A program made the translations under genes and the position numbers. Of a stretch of DNA of 64,000 nt, positions 1 through 10,532 are shown in pieces. How positions within the stretch are numbered: position 1 is the first letter of the stretch; every line of letters starts with the position of its first letter. The notes under the pieces are model-generated. The model worked only from the letters and a program-made list of their open reading frames with translations. It did not search any database and was not told the origin of the DNA. Source of the DNA: Gordonia namibiensis NBRC 108229 (GTDB lineage: Bacteria; Actinomycetota; Actinomycetes; Mycobacteriales; Mycobacteriaceae); NCBI RefSeq assembly GCF_000298235.1, contig NZ_BAHE01000012.1, forward strand, positions 1 to 64,000. Direction: 5' to 3'.

Positions 1-536
1 CCCAGCGGACCGTTCGACGCCGCCGCGCGGGCGCGCCGGGTGCGGAATCGCGCGCCGACCGCACCGAGGACGACGACGAGGATGAGGAGCAGACCGACCA
101 CGGTCCAGTCGATGTGTGAATCCGTCATCGAGTCGACCATCTGCCGGGCCGCGCCGGGCGGGTCGGTGAGGGTCAGGTTCTGTGTCGCCTGCTCCTGGAT
201 GACCCGGCTGAACTCCGGGGAGGAGCTGCCCACCGAGTTGGGGCCGAGGACGATCACGGTGCCGCCGACCTGCTCCTGCAGCTGGTTGGCGATGTCGCGG
301 TAGAGGCTGAACCGCGGCTGCACCTGGTCGACGACCACGAAGCTGAAGTCCTGACCCTTGTCCTTCGCGTACTCGATGACCTCGAGCATCGCCGGGACCT
401 GGTCCGGGGTGGCGCCGGCGACCCCGTCGTCGGCGATGTCGCGCGACAGTTCGGCCATGTCGACACCGACGAGCCCGGTGAGTTCGTTGTTCTCCGCGGG
501 CGCGGCCAGCATCAGCATCGTCGGCTCGGGACCCAT
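1..536 (-). CDS. Rv1476-like membrane protein (DUF6676 type), 3' end outside window
   Basis: The minus-strand reading frame is open from an ATG at 536 to the window edge, about 178 codons, and runs off the left end. A ribosome site (GGTGAGGACAG) directly precedes the ATG. The visible protein has a soluble N-terminal part of about 140 residues. A single hydrophobic segment follows (VVGLLLILVVVLGAVGA), then a basic stretch rich in Arg (RFRTRRARAAA), so it looks like a tail-anchored or single-pass protein with the N-terminal domain outside. The gene is divergent from acn, the same place Rv1476 holds next to acn in M. tuberculosis, where ripA follows. Function is unknown; the neighbouring ripA locus suggests cell envelope work, which is inference. 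Confidence 0.75.
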   Translation of the reverse strand, partial: MGPEPTMLMLAAPAENNELTGLVGVDMAELSRDIADDGVAGATPDQVPAMLEVIEYAKDKGQDFSFVVVDQVQPRFSLYRDIANQLQEQVGGTVIVLGPNSVGSSSPEFSRVIQEQATQNLTLTDPPGAARQMVDSMTDSHIDWTVVGLLLILVVVLGAVGARFRTRRARAAASNGPL

Positions 537-683
537 CTGTCCTCACCCCTGTCTGTCGGTAACACCCCGCGGCGAGCAAAGGTGACGCTCGCCGGACTTC
601 GCCCTGCACGGTACGACACAATGGACCCGTCCGGGTATTCGCCCACAGCGTGAGTCGTCGGCGGCGTGTCGCCGGTACCCCGC

Positions 684-713
684 TTGGTAACAGTACGCTC
701 GTACTGTTAGACT
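684..713 (+). promoter_or_regulatory. acn promoter with AcnR-type operator
   Basis: A perfect 8-bp inverted repeat (AACAGTAC, 4-nt spacer, GTACTGTT) lies at 689-708. Its core CAGTAC-GCTC-GTACTG fits the AcnR operator described for the Corynebacterium glutamicum acn promoter (CAGnAC-nnnc-GTACTG, from memory). It sits between a -35-like TTGGTA (684-689) and a -10-like TAGACT (708-713) spaced 18 nt apart, so a bound repressor would block RNA polymerase. The start point would be near 720, giving a 5' leader of about 118 nt before acn. The regulator is encoded just downstream of acn. Confidence 0.75.
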
Positions 714-816
714 GGACGATGTTGTCGCGGGTTGTCTCGCGGACATCCGATGGCACCGGTGCAGCCCCGCCGGGTTCAGAATTTCATCGAGCATCGCCGA
801 CGCAGCCCGTCGGTAA

Positions 817-3639
<2,823 letters not shown>

Positions 3640-3654
3640 CAAGGAGCACGCGAC

Positions 3655-4221
3655 GTGCCCAAGGTCAGTGATGACCGCCTTGCCGCGCGTCGTCGGGAGA
3701 TTCTCGACGGCGCGCGGCATTGCTTCGCGGAGTACGGATACGACGGTGCGACCGTCAAGAGGATCGAGGAGTCCACAGGCCTGTCCCGGGGCGCGATCTT
3801 CCACCATTACCGGGACAAGGAAGCGCTCTTCCTCGCGCTCGCGCACGAGGACGCCGAGCGCATGGCCGACGTCGCCGCCGAAGAGGGCCTCGTGCAGGTC
3901 ATGCGCGACATGCTCACGCGACCGGAGGACTTCGACTGGCTCGGCACCCGGCTCGAGATCGCGCGAAAGCTACGGACCGACAACAGCTTTCGTGCGGAGT
4001 GGATGGCCCGCTCGGCCGAGCTCGAACAGGCCACCCTCAGCCGTCTCGAACGCGGCCGCCAGGCCGGCCGGCTCCGTGACGACGTCCCGACCGAGGTCCT
4101 GGTGAAATACCTCGACCTCGTTCTCGACGGGCTGATCACGCGGTTGGCGTCGGGCCAGCCCACCGACGATCTGCATGCGGTCCTCGACCTCGTCGAGGAA
4201 TCGGTGCGGGCCAGGGACTGA
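3655..4221 (+). CDS. acnR: TetR-family repressor of aconitase
   Basis: This 188-aa TetR regulator starts at a GTG preceded by AAGGAGCACGCGAC. The N-terminal helix-turn-helix spans roughly residues 25-50, with the recognition region STGLSRGAIFHHYRDKEALF. The rest is the helical ligand and dimer domain. It lies 15 nt after acn on the same strand, the arrangement of acn-acnR in corynebacteria and of Rv1474c next to acn in M. tuberculosis. The operator-like inverted repeat at 689-708 in the acn promoter supports the name. In C. glutamicum AcnR represses acn. The same role is inferred here from position and operator match, not shown. Confidence 0.88.
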   Translation: MPKVSDDRLAARRREILDGARHCFAEYGYDGATVKRIEESTGLSRGAIFHHYRDKEALFLALAHEDAERMADVAAEEGLVQVMRDMLTRPEDFDWLGTRLEIARKLRTDNSFRAEWMARSAELEQATLSRLERGRQAGRLRDDVPTEVLVKYLDLVLDGLITRLASGQPTDDLHAVLDLVEESVRARD

Positions 4222-4246
4222 CCCCCCACCACCACCGCTCGACCAC

Positions 4247-4293
4247 ACCACCGGCGAGTCGCCCGAACTGTCGTTCGGCGGCTCGCCGGTGGT
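4247..4293 (+). terminator. Putative intrinsic terminator after acnR
   Basis: A strong hairpin follows acnR. The outer arms ACCACCGGCGAG and CTCGCCGGTGGT pair, and an inner GCCCGAA/TTCGG(C) stem closes on a short loop. A GTTTGTG run follows instead of a long U-tract, which is common for high-GC actinobacterial terminators. Confidence 0.65.
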
Positions 4294-4360
4294 GTTTGTG
4301 GGCCGTCCCGTTAGAAGGCAGTGAGATCGTCCGTAAACGCTAGGGTACTGTGACATGCAA

Positions 4361-4398
4361 CACCCCGAACGATCGTTAGATAACGGACGTTCCGGGTG
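4361..4398. promoter_or_regulatory. Nested inverted repeats before the acyl-CoA synthetase gene
   Basis: Arms CACCCCGAACG (4361-4371) and CGTTCCGGGTG (4388-4398) form an 11-bp inverted repeat with one mismatch. The 10-bp palindrome AACGATCGTT (4368-4377) overlaps the left arm. The element lies between a possible -10 (TAGGGT, near 4341) and the TTG start of the next gene at 4428, so it could be an operator or an mRNA leader hairpin. No regulator is assigned. Confidence 0.4.
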
Positions 4399-4427
4399 AC
4401 CGTCCCCTTCGTCAGAGGAGAGCACCC

Positions 4428-5972
4428 TTGTTCCCTGGAGTCTTCGCCAAGTCCACTCCGGACAAGCCCGCCGTCATCCGCGCCGCCACCGGCGAGCAGT
4501 TGACCTACCGTCAGCTCGACGAGAACTCGACCCGGCTCGCGAACTACCTGGAGTCGCTGGGCCTCAAGCGCGGAGACAGCATCGCGGTGGTGTCCGCCAA
4601 CGATCTCCATGTCTTCGAGGTGTACTGGGCGGCACTGCGCAGCGGCCTGTACGTGACGGCGGTCAATCACCATCTGACCGCGGCCGAGACCAACTACATC
4701 CTCTCCGACTGCAACGCCCGGGTCCTGTTCGCCGGCGCGTCGGTCGCCGACGCCGTGTCGCGGTCCGGCGAGATCGAGGCTCTCACCGGCACCGGCCGCC
4801 GGGTGGTGTGGGGCGGGGACCTCGAGGGCTTCGACAGCTACGACAAGGTGCTCGCCAACGCCTCGGCCGAACCACGCACCGACCAGCCGCGCGGCACCGA
4901 CATGCTCTACTCGTCGGGCACCACCGGTCGCCCGAAGGGCATCAAGACCCCGATGCCCGACGGCCAGGTCGACCAGATCCCCGACGCCTACACCGCGATC
5001 TTCGCACCCATGTACGGCTTCGACGAGAACACCGTCTACCTCTCCCCCGCGCCGCTGTATCACGCTGCGCCGCTGCGCTACTGCGGCGTGACCAATTCGG
5101 TCGGCGGCACCGTGATCATGCTCGACCGGTTCGAGCCCGAGGCCGCCCTCGCAGCGATCCAGAACCACAAGGTGACGCACAGCCAGTGGGTGCCCACCAT
5201 GTTCATCCGGATGCTCAAACTGCCCGAGGAGGTCCGCAACTCCTACGACGTCAGCAGTCTCAAGATCGCCATTCACGCCGCGGCACCGTGCCCGGTCGAG
5301 GTGAAGCGGGCGATGATCGAGTGGTGGGGACCGGTCGTCCACGAGTACTACGCGTCCACCGAGGCGGCGGGCGCGACGTTCATCGGTCCGCAGGAGGCGC
5401 TCGACCACCCCGGTTCGGTCGGCAGGCCACTACTCGGAGTCGTCCACATCTGCGACGAGGACGGCAAGGAACTCCCGGTCGGCGAGGTCGGTCAGGTCTT
5501 CTTCGAGCGCGAGGACGTCGCTTTCCAGTACCACAACGATCCGGAGAAGACCCGCAAGGCCCAGCATCCGGAACACGAGAACTGGTCCACGACAGGCGAT
5601 GTCGGCTACGTCGACGAGGAGGGGTACCTCTACCTCACCGACCGCAAGGCCTTCATGATCATCTCCGGCGGAGTGAACATCTACCCGCAGGAGGCCGAGA
5701 ACGTCCTCATCAACCATCCGGCGGTCTTCGACGTCGCCGTGATCGGTGTTCCCGACTCGGATCTCGGTGAGGTCGTCAAGGCCTGTGTTCAGCTCGCCGA
5801 CGGTCGTGAGCCCTCCGACGAACTGGCCGACGAACTCATCGCGTTCACCAAGGAGAGCATCGCCGCCTACAAGGCACCGCGGTCGGTGGACTTCGTCGAC
5901 GAGCTGCCGCGTACACCCACCGGCAAGCTGGTCAAGGGTGAACTGCGCAAGAAGTACTGGCCCGCGAGCTGA
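4428..5972 (+). CDS. Acyl-CoA synthetase (FadD-type AMP-binding enzyme)
   Basis: This 514-aa ANL-superfamily adenylating enzyme would convert a carboxylic acid, ATP and CoA to acyl-CoA through an acyl-AMP. Visible motifs are the P-loop-like YSSGTTGRPKGI near residue 160, the adenylate-binding YYASTEAAG near 305, the hinge block GDVGYVDEEGYLYLTDR near 390-405 and the catalytic lysine in PTGKLVKGELRKKY at the C-terminus. The start is a TTG with a good AGAGGAG site 7 nt upstream; translation begins directly at the fold (MFPGVFAKSTPDKPAV). Chain-length specificity cannot be read from the sequence. The gene lies between acnR and the ABC-F gene, which are near neighbours in M. tuberculosis, so it looks like a lineage-specific insertion. 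It is convergent with the ABC-F gene. Confidence 0.88.
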   Translation: MFPGVFAKSTPDKPAVIRAATGEQLTYRQLDENSTRLANYLESLGLKRGDSIAVVSANDLHVFEVYWAALRSGLYVTAVNHHLTAAETNYILSDCNARVLFAGASVADAVSRSGEIEALTGTGRRVVWGGDLEGFDSYDKVLANASAEPRTDQPRGTDMLYSSGTTGRPKGIKTPMPDGQVDQIPDAYTAIFAPMYGFDENTVYLSPAPLYHAAPLRYCGVTNSVGGTVIMLDRFEPEAALAAIQNHKVTHSQWVPTMFIRMLKLPEEVRNSYDVSSLKIAIHAAAPCPVEVKRAMIEWWGPVVHEYYASTEAAGATFIGPQEALDHPGSVGRPLLGVVHICDEDGKELPVGEVGQVFFEREDVAFQYHNDPEKTRKAQHPEHENWSTTGDVGYVDEEGYLYLTDRKAFMIISGGVNIYPQEAENVLINHPAVFDVAVIGVPDSDLGEVVKACVQLADGREPSDELADELIAFTKESIAAYKAPRSVDFVDELPRTPTGKLVKGELRKKYWPAS

Positions 5973-5990
5973 TCACCGAAGCGGCGAGCG

Positions 5991-7619
5991 TCAGGCGAGT
6001 TCGATGATCTCCTGGTACTCGTCGCTCCAGTGGTCCTCGGTGCCGTCGGGCAGGAGGATCACCCGCTGCGGGTCGAGTGCGGCGGCGGCGCCGGGGTCGT
6101 GGGTCACGAGGACCACGGCCCCTGTGTAGCTGCGCAGCGCGTCGAGGACCTGTTCGCGTGACACCGGGTCGAGGTTGTTGGTCGGCTCGTCGAGGAGCAG
6201 GACGTTGGCGGCCGACGACACCAGACCGGCCAGGGTCAGGCGGGTCTTCTCACCGCCGGATAGGGTGCCGGCGGGCTGGTCGAGTTGCGCGCCGCTGAAC
6301 ATGAAGGCGCCCAGCAGTCCTCGCAGGTCCTGTTCACCCGCGTCCGGCGCGGCGTGGCGAATGTTCTCCCACACCGTGGCCTGGTCGTCGAGGGTGTCGT
6401 GCTCCTGCGCGAAGTAGCCGATCTTCAGGCCGTAGCCGGGCTCGAGCTGCCCCGTGTCCGGCTTCTCCACGCCCGCAAGCATTTTCAGAAGGGTGGTCTT
6501 ACCCGCGCCGTTGAGTCCGAGGACGACGACGCGACTGCCCTTGTCGATGGCGAGGTCGACGCCGGTGAAGATCTCCAGTGAGCCGTAGCTCTTCGACAGG
6601 CCCGAGGCCATGAGCGGCGTCTTGCCGCAGGTCGCCGGTTCCGGGAACCGAATCCGGGCGGTGCGGTCGGCCACCCGCTCCTCGTCGAGCGAGTCGATCA
6701 TGCGCTCGGCGCGCTTGAGCATGTTCTGGGCAGCCGTCGCCTTGGTGGCCTTGGCGCCGAGCTTCGCGGCCTGGGCGCGCAGCGCGGACGCCTTCTTCTC
6801 GGCGTTGGCCCGTTCGCGGCGACGACGCTGCTCGTCGGTGGCGCGCGCGTCGAGGTAGCGCTTCCAGCTCATGTTGTAGATGTCGGCCTCGCCGCGCACG
6901 GCGTCGAGGAACCACACCCGGTTCACGACGTCGGCGAGCAGGTCGACGTCGTGGCTGATCACGACCAGCCCACCTTCATGGTTCATCAGGAAGCTGCGCA
7001 GCCACGCGATGGAATCGGCGTCGAGGTGGTTTGTCGGCTCGTCGAGCAGCAGCGTCGTGTCGGACTTCCCGGAGCCGTCGGAGGCGGCGAACAGGATGCG
7101 CGCGAGCTCGATGCGGCGACGCTGACCACCGGAGAGGGTGCGCAGCGGCTGGTTCAGAACGCGATCCGGCAGACCCAGGCTGTTGCAGATTCGGGCGGCC
7201 TCGGATTCCGCGACGTAACCGCCGAGGGCGGCGAAGCGCTCTTCGAGACGTCCGTAGCGGGCGACGGCCTTGTCGCGCAGCTTGTCGTCGGCGGCCTCGG
7301 CCATCCGCGCCTGCTGCTTCTCCATGTCGCGCAGGATCTCGTCGAGTCCGCGGGCAGAGAGCACCCGGTCCTTGGCGAGGACGTCGAGGTCGCCCTCCTT
7401 GGGGTCCTGGGGTAGATAGCCGAGCTCGCCCGACCGGCGTACGGTGCCGGCATAGGGCTCGGTCTCACCCGCCAGGATGCGCAGGGTCGTGGTCTTTCCG
7501 GCGCCGTTGCGGCCCACGAGGCCGATCCGGTCGCCGGGCTGGATGCGGAGGGCGTCGCCGGGCGCCGACAACAGGGTCCGAGCGCCCGCTCGTACCTCCA
7601 GGTCGGTCGCGGTGATCAC
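5991..7619 (-). CDS. ABC-F family ATPase (Rv1473-like)
   Basis: This 542-aa protein has two ABC cassettes in one chain and no membrane segments, the ABC-F layout of ribosome-associated translation factors. Walker A motifs are GRNGAGKTT (near residue 37) and GLNGAGKTT (second cassette). Signature motifs LSGGQRRR and LSGGEKTR and Walker B blocks LLLDEPTNHLD and LLLDEPTNNLD are all intact. A basic helical linker rich in Arg, Lys and Ala separates the cassettes. The start was set at the GTG giving MITATDLEVRAG, the N-terminus of the mycobacterial homologue; the frame stays open 136 codons further upstream without homology. The role is likely ribosome rescue or antibiotic protection, by family. 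The gene keeps its position next to the acn block as in M. tuberculosis. Confidence 0.9.
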   Translation of the reverse strand: MITATDLEVRAGARTLLSAPGDALRIQPGDRIGLVGRNGAGKTTTLRILAGETEPYAGTVRRSGELGYLPQDPKEGDLDVLAKDRVLSARGLDEILRDMEKQQARMAEAADDKLRDKAVARYGRLEERFAALGGYVAESEAARICNSLGLPDRVLNQPLRTLSGGQRRRIELARILFAASDGSGKSDTTLLLDEPTNHLDADSIAWLRSFLMNHEGGLVVISHDVDLLADVVNRVWFLDAVRGEADIYNMSWKRYLDARATDEQRRRRERANAEKKASALRAQAAKLGAKATKATAAQNMLKRAERMIDSLDEERVADRTARIRFPEPATCGKTPLMASGLSKSYGSLEIFTGVDLAIDKGSRVVVLGLNGAGKTTLLKMLAGVEKPDTGQLEPGYGLKIGYFAQEHDTLDDQATVWENIRHAAPDAGEQDLRGLLGAFMFSGAQLDQPAGTLSGGEKTRLTLAGLVSSAANVLLLDEPTNNLDPVSREQVLDALRSYTGAVVLVTHDPGAAAALDPQRVILLPDGTEDHWSDEYQEIIELA

Positions 7620-7727
7620 GACGGACAAGTCTACCGGGGCGCGTCCAATGGTTTGTCCACGAAACCGTCGCGGACCGCCTCGCGGAGTCGCCCCGCGGCG
7701 ACACGGTGGACCGATACGGTGTGGGAC

Positions 7728-8534
7728 GTGACGCAATCCACAACGTTTCCCCAGTCTTCCTTCCCCCAGACGTCCGACCTGACCGGGCGTTCCGCTCTGG
7801 TCACCGGCGCCAGCCGGGGCATCGGTGAGGCCATCGCCACCGAGCTCGCCCGACGCGGCGCCTCGGTCGTCATCACCAGCCGCAAGGCCGAGCCCCTCGA
7901 GGAGGCCGCCGAGCGCATCCGGCAGGCGGTGCCGTCGGCGTCGGTCACGGCGTTCGCGGCCAACACCGGCGATCCCGAGGACCGGGCGGGCGCGGTCGCG
8001 GCCACTGTCGCCCAGGGCGGCGGAATCCACATCCTGGTGAACAACACCGGCATCGCTCCCCTCGCCGGACCCCTGATGGACGCCGATCTGGATGCCTACC
8101 GCAAGACCTTCGACACCAATGTGGTCGCCGCCCTCGGGTTCGTCCAGGAGGCCTACCGGGCGGGCATGAAGGACACCGGTGGCGCGGTCGTCAACATCTC
8201 CTCAGTCGCGGGCCTGCGATCGACCGGGGTCATCGCGGCCTACGGAACCTCGAAGGCGGCGTTGATCCGTCTCACCGCGGAACTGGCGTGGGAACTGGGC
8301 CCGAACATCCGGGTGAACGCGATCGCACCCGCGATCGTGCGCACGAAGTTCGCCTCCGGACTCATCGAGGGTGAGAACGAGGCACGCGCCGCCGCCGCAT
8401 ATCCGATGAAACGCATCGGCGAACCCGAGGACGTGGCCCGTGCGGTCGCCTTCCTGGCCAGTGACGAGGCGGCCTGGATCACCGGCGAGACCCTGGCCGT
8501 GGACGGCGGGACCCTGGCCACGGGCGGCGCGTAG
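7728..8534 (+). CDS. Short-chain dehydrogenase/reductase
   Basis: This classical SDR of about 268 aa uses NAD(P)H to oxidise or reduce an unknown alcohol, ketone or enoyl substrate. It shows the cofactor glycine motif TGASRGIG (near residue 26), NNTG in place of NNAG, the catalytic Ser in NISSVAG, YGTSK (YxxxK), and the C-terminal ITGETLAVDGGT block. The GTG at 7728 has TACGGT (7715-7720) 7 nt before it and no ribosome site, so translation is probably leaderless. The frame extends upstream to 7653 without homology. The promoter region is shared with the divergent ABC-F gene. A lycopene cyclase follows 41 nt downstream, but a functional link is not evident. Confidence 0.87.
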   Translation: MTQSTTFPQSSFPQTSDLTGRSALVTGASRGIGEAIATELARRGASVVITSRKAEPLEEAAERIRQAVPSASVTAFAANTGDPEDRAGAVAATVAQGGGIHILVNNTGIAPLAGPLMDADLDAYRKTFDTNVVAALGFVQEAYRAGMKDTGGAVVNISSVAGLRSTGVIAAYGTSKAALIRLTAELAWELGPNIRVNAIAPAIVRTKFASGLIEGENEARAAAAYPMKRIGEPEDVARAVAFLASDEAAWITGETLAVDGGTLATGGA

Positions 8535-8575
8535 GCCGAAGCCGCGTCCCGCCGGTTCGTGGCAGGATCGAGGGC

Positions 8576-9712
8576 ATGGCCGGCGGAGTGATCGTTCTGG
8601 GTGCGGGACCGGCCGGGCGTGCCCTGGCACATCGGCTGCTCGCCGCCGCGGTGCCGGTGACCATCGTCGACACCCACCCCGAGCGCGTCTGGCAGTCCAC
8701 CTTCGCCTGCTGGTCCGACGAGCTCCCCGACTGGCTCGACCCGGCGGCCTTCGCCGCCCGACTCGACCGCGTCGGCGTCGCCGGCACCGCTCTCGACGAG
8801 GTGGACCGCGGTTACACGGTGTTCGACACCCCCGGTCTGCAACGCTCGCTGACGCTCGACGGCGCGGAGATCGTGACCGACCGGGTCACCGGGATCGACG
8901 GTGCGCGCGTGCATCTCAAATCCGGTCAGGTCCTCACCGGTGACGTGGTGGTCGACTGCCGCGGCGCGCTCCCCCACGAGGCGCCGCGGCAGACCGCCTA
9001 CGGGATCGTCGTCGACAAGGCCACTGCCGCACCATTTCTCGACGGGCAGGACGCACTGCTGATGGACTGGCGCGGCGGGATCGTGGACCGCCGGGCGCTA
9101 CCGTCGTTCCTCTATGTGGTGCCGCTCGGGGACGACGAGTACCTGCTGGAGGAGACCTGTCTGGTCGGTCGGCCCGCGCTGGGTCTCGACGAGCTGAAGC
9201 GTCGGCTCGACGTCCGGCTCGGCGGGCTGCCAACGGGTGTCCGCCGGATCGAGCGGGTGGCGTTCCCGATGACGGGGTCGTCGCCGCAGCCGTGGCGGGA
9301 ACCGACGTTCCGCTTCGGCGCCGCGGGCGGTTTCAAGAATCCGACGACCGGTTACAGCGTCGCCTACTCATTGAAGTGCGTCGACGACGTCGTCGACGCA
9401 CTGGCCGCGGGGCGAGATCCGATGCCCGAGTTGTGGCCCGCCTCGGCGCGCGCCGTCCACAATCTCCGTCTGCGCGGACTCAGCGTTCTGTTGCAGCTCA
9501 ACCCCACCCAGACGATCGCGTTCTTCGAGGCGTTCTTCGCGATGCCGATCGAATCGCAGCGTAGCTACCTCAGCCGGCGCGACGACCTGACCGGGACGAT
9601 GGTTGCGATGACCCGGGTCATCCGGAGCGTCGACATGCGGACCCGGGCGGTGGTGGCGCGCGGTGCCATGTCCACGCCGGGATGGACCGGGGACGCCCAC
9701 CGAGAAGGATGA
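8576..9712 (+). CDS. Lycopene cyclase family protein (CrtL/CrtY type)
   Basis: This 378-aa FAD/NAD(P)-fold enzyme of the lycopene beta/epsilon-cyclase family would cyclise the ends of lycopene to carotene. Diagnostic features are the N-terminal dinucleotide motif VLGAGPAGRALAHRL, LLMDWRGG near residue 160, the hallmark FLYVVPLGDDEYLLEETCLVG near 178, and the C-terminal GGFKNPTTGYSVAYS block, a variant of the usual G-x-x-HPATGYS. The His of that block is replaced by Asn here, which could affect activity or specificity. No other carotenoid gene (crtB, crtI, crtE) is in the window, so the upstream pathway must lie elsewhere. The stop is 3 nt from the stop of the convergent DUF1992 gene. Confidence 0.83.
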   Translation: MAGGVIVLGAGPAGRALAHRLLAAAVPVTIVDTHPERVWQSTFACWSDELPDWLDPAAFAARLDRVGVAGTALDEVDRGYTVFDTPGLQRSLTLDGAEIVTDRVTGIDGARVHLKSGQVLTGDVVVDCRGALPHEAPRQTAYGIVVDKATAAPFLDGQDALLMDWRGGIVDRRALPSFLYVVPLGDDEYLLEETCLVGRPALGLDELKRRLDVRLGGLPTGVRRIERVAFPMTGSSPQPWREPTFRFGAAGGFKNPTTGYSVAYSLKCVDDVVDALAAGRDPMPELWPASARAVHNLRLRGLSVLLQLNPTQTIAFFEAFFAMPIESQRSYLSRRDDLTGTMVAMTRVIRSVDMRTRAVVARGAMSTPGWTGDAHREG

Positions 9713-9715
9713 CCG

Positions 9716-10111
9716 TCAGCGGCGCAGGGCGCGCCACTGCGCGACCATGTCGTCGACATCGATGGTGTGCGCGACGACGCTGTGCGGCATGGCGATCTGA
9801 CGTGACGCCAGATGGGCTTCGCGCACTCGACGGTTGAAGTCGATCAGGATGTCACGAACCGCGGCCTCATCGGCGATGTCGCGCAACGACTGCGGGAAAT
9901 CCTGTGCCTCCCGGCGCAATTGGAGCGGCGCCGGGAGGAGGGCCGAGGAGTCCAGGTTCTCGTCGCGGATCTTGCGCTTGACCCACCAGTCGGGGTCGTC
10001 GCTGTCCGACAGGTCGAGCGGTTTGCCGGCACCGGGCAGGTCGTCGAACTCGCCGCGTTCGGCCGCCTCGCGGATCATCCGCTCGACTCGGGACTCGAAC
10101 CACGACGTCAT
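9716..10111 (-). CDS. DUF1992 protein (DnaJ subfamily C member 28-like)
   Basis: This 131-aa DUF1992 protein carries the family core early in the chain: SRVERMIREAAERGEFDDLPGAGKPL, written here in part as ERGEFDDLPGAGKPL, followed by DWWVKRKIRDENL. The rest is predicted helical and charged, with no membrane segment. The ATG at 10111 gives MTSWFESRVERMI, the usual N-terminus; the frame runs further upstream into sufT on the other register. It begins 19 nt after sufT, so it may be the last gene of the suf operon. The family is named after a eukaryotic J-protein relative, but the J-domain is absent and the function is unknown. Confidence 0.8.
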   Translation of the reverse strand: MTSWFESRVERMIREAAERGEFDDLPGAGKPLDLSDSDDPDWWVKRKIRDENLDSSALLPAPLQLRREAQDFPQSLRDIADEAAVRDILIDFNRRVREAHLASRQIAMPHSVVAHTIDVDDMVAQWRALRR

Positions 10112-10130
10112 GGCCGTCGAGAGGGTTGAC

Positions 10131-10532
10131 CTAGACGGTGAAGCCGAGGGCTCGCAACTGCTCGCGGCCGTCGTCGGTGATCTTGTCCGGGCCCCACGGC
10201 GGAAGCCAGACCCAGTTGATCTCGAGGTCGGTGCACAGACCGCTGCTGACGAGCGCACCCCGGGACTGGTCCTCGATGACGTCGGTCAACGGGCACGCGG
10301 CCGAGGTCAGGGTCATGTCGATCTTGGCGACGGCCTCATCGGTGACCTCGATGCCGTAGACGAGTCCGAGGTCGACGACGTTGATCCCGAGTTCGGGATC
10401 GACGACATCGCGCATGGCCTCTTCGACGTCCTCGACGGCCGGCAGCGAGGTCGAGGGGGCTGCGGGGGTACCCGCCGCCGTCGTGTCGGTTGCCGTGGGG
10501 GTCGGGTTCTCGGTGGCTGTGTCGTCACTCAT
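10131..10532 (-). CDS. sufT: SufT-like Fe-S assembly protein (DUF59/MIP18)
   Basis: This 133-aa protein has a Pro/Thr/Ala-rich tail of about 25 residues followed by a DUF59 domain. The domain shows VEEAMRDVVDPELGINVVDLGLVYGIEV and, further on, TSAACPLTDVIEDQ with the conserved Cys. SufT proteins help mature [4Fe-4S] enzymes downstream of the SUF scaffold. The gene overlaps the end of sufU by the 4-nt ATGA, which indicates coupled translation and membership of the suf operon. The C-terminal part (WVWLPPWGPDKITDDGREQLRALGF) is typical of the actinobacterial form; only its start is quoted here as WVWLPPWGPDKI. Confidence 0.92.
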   Translation of the reverse strand: MSDDTATENPTPTATDTTAAGTPAAPSTSLPAVEDVEEAMRDVVDPELGINVVDLGLVYGIEVTDEAVAKIDMTLTSAACPLTDVIEDQSRGALVSSGLCTDLEINWVWLPPWGPDKITDDGREQLRALGFTV

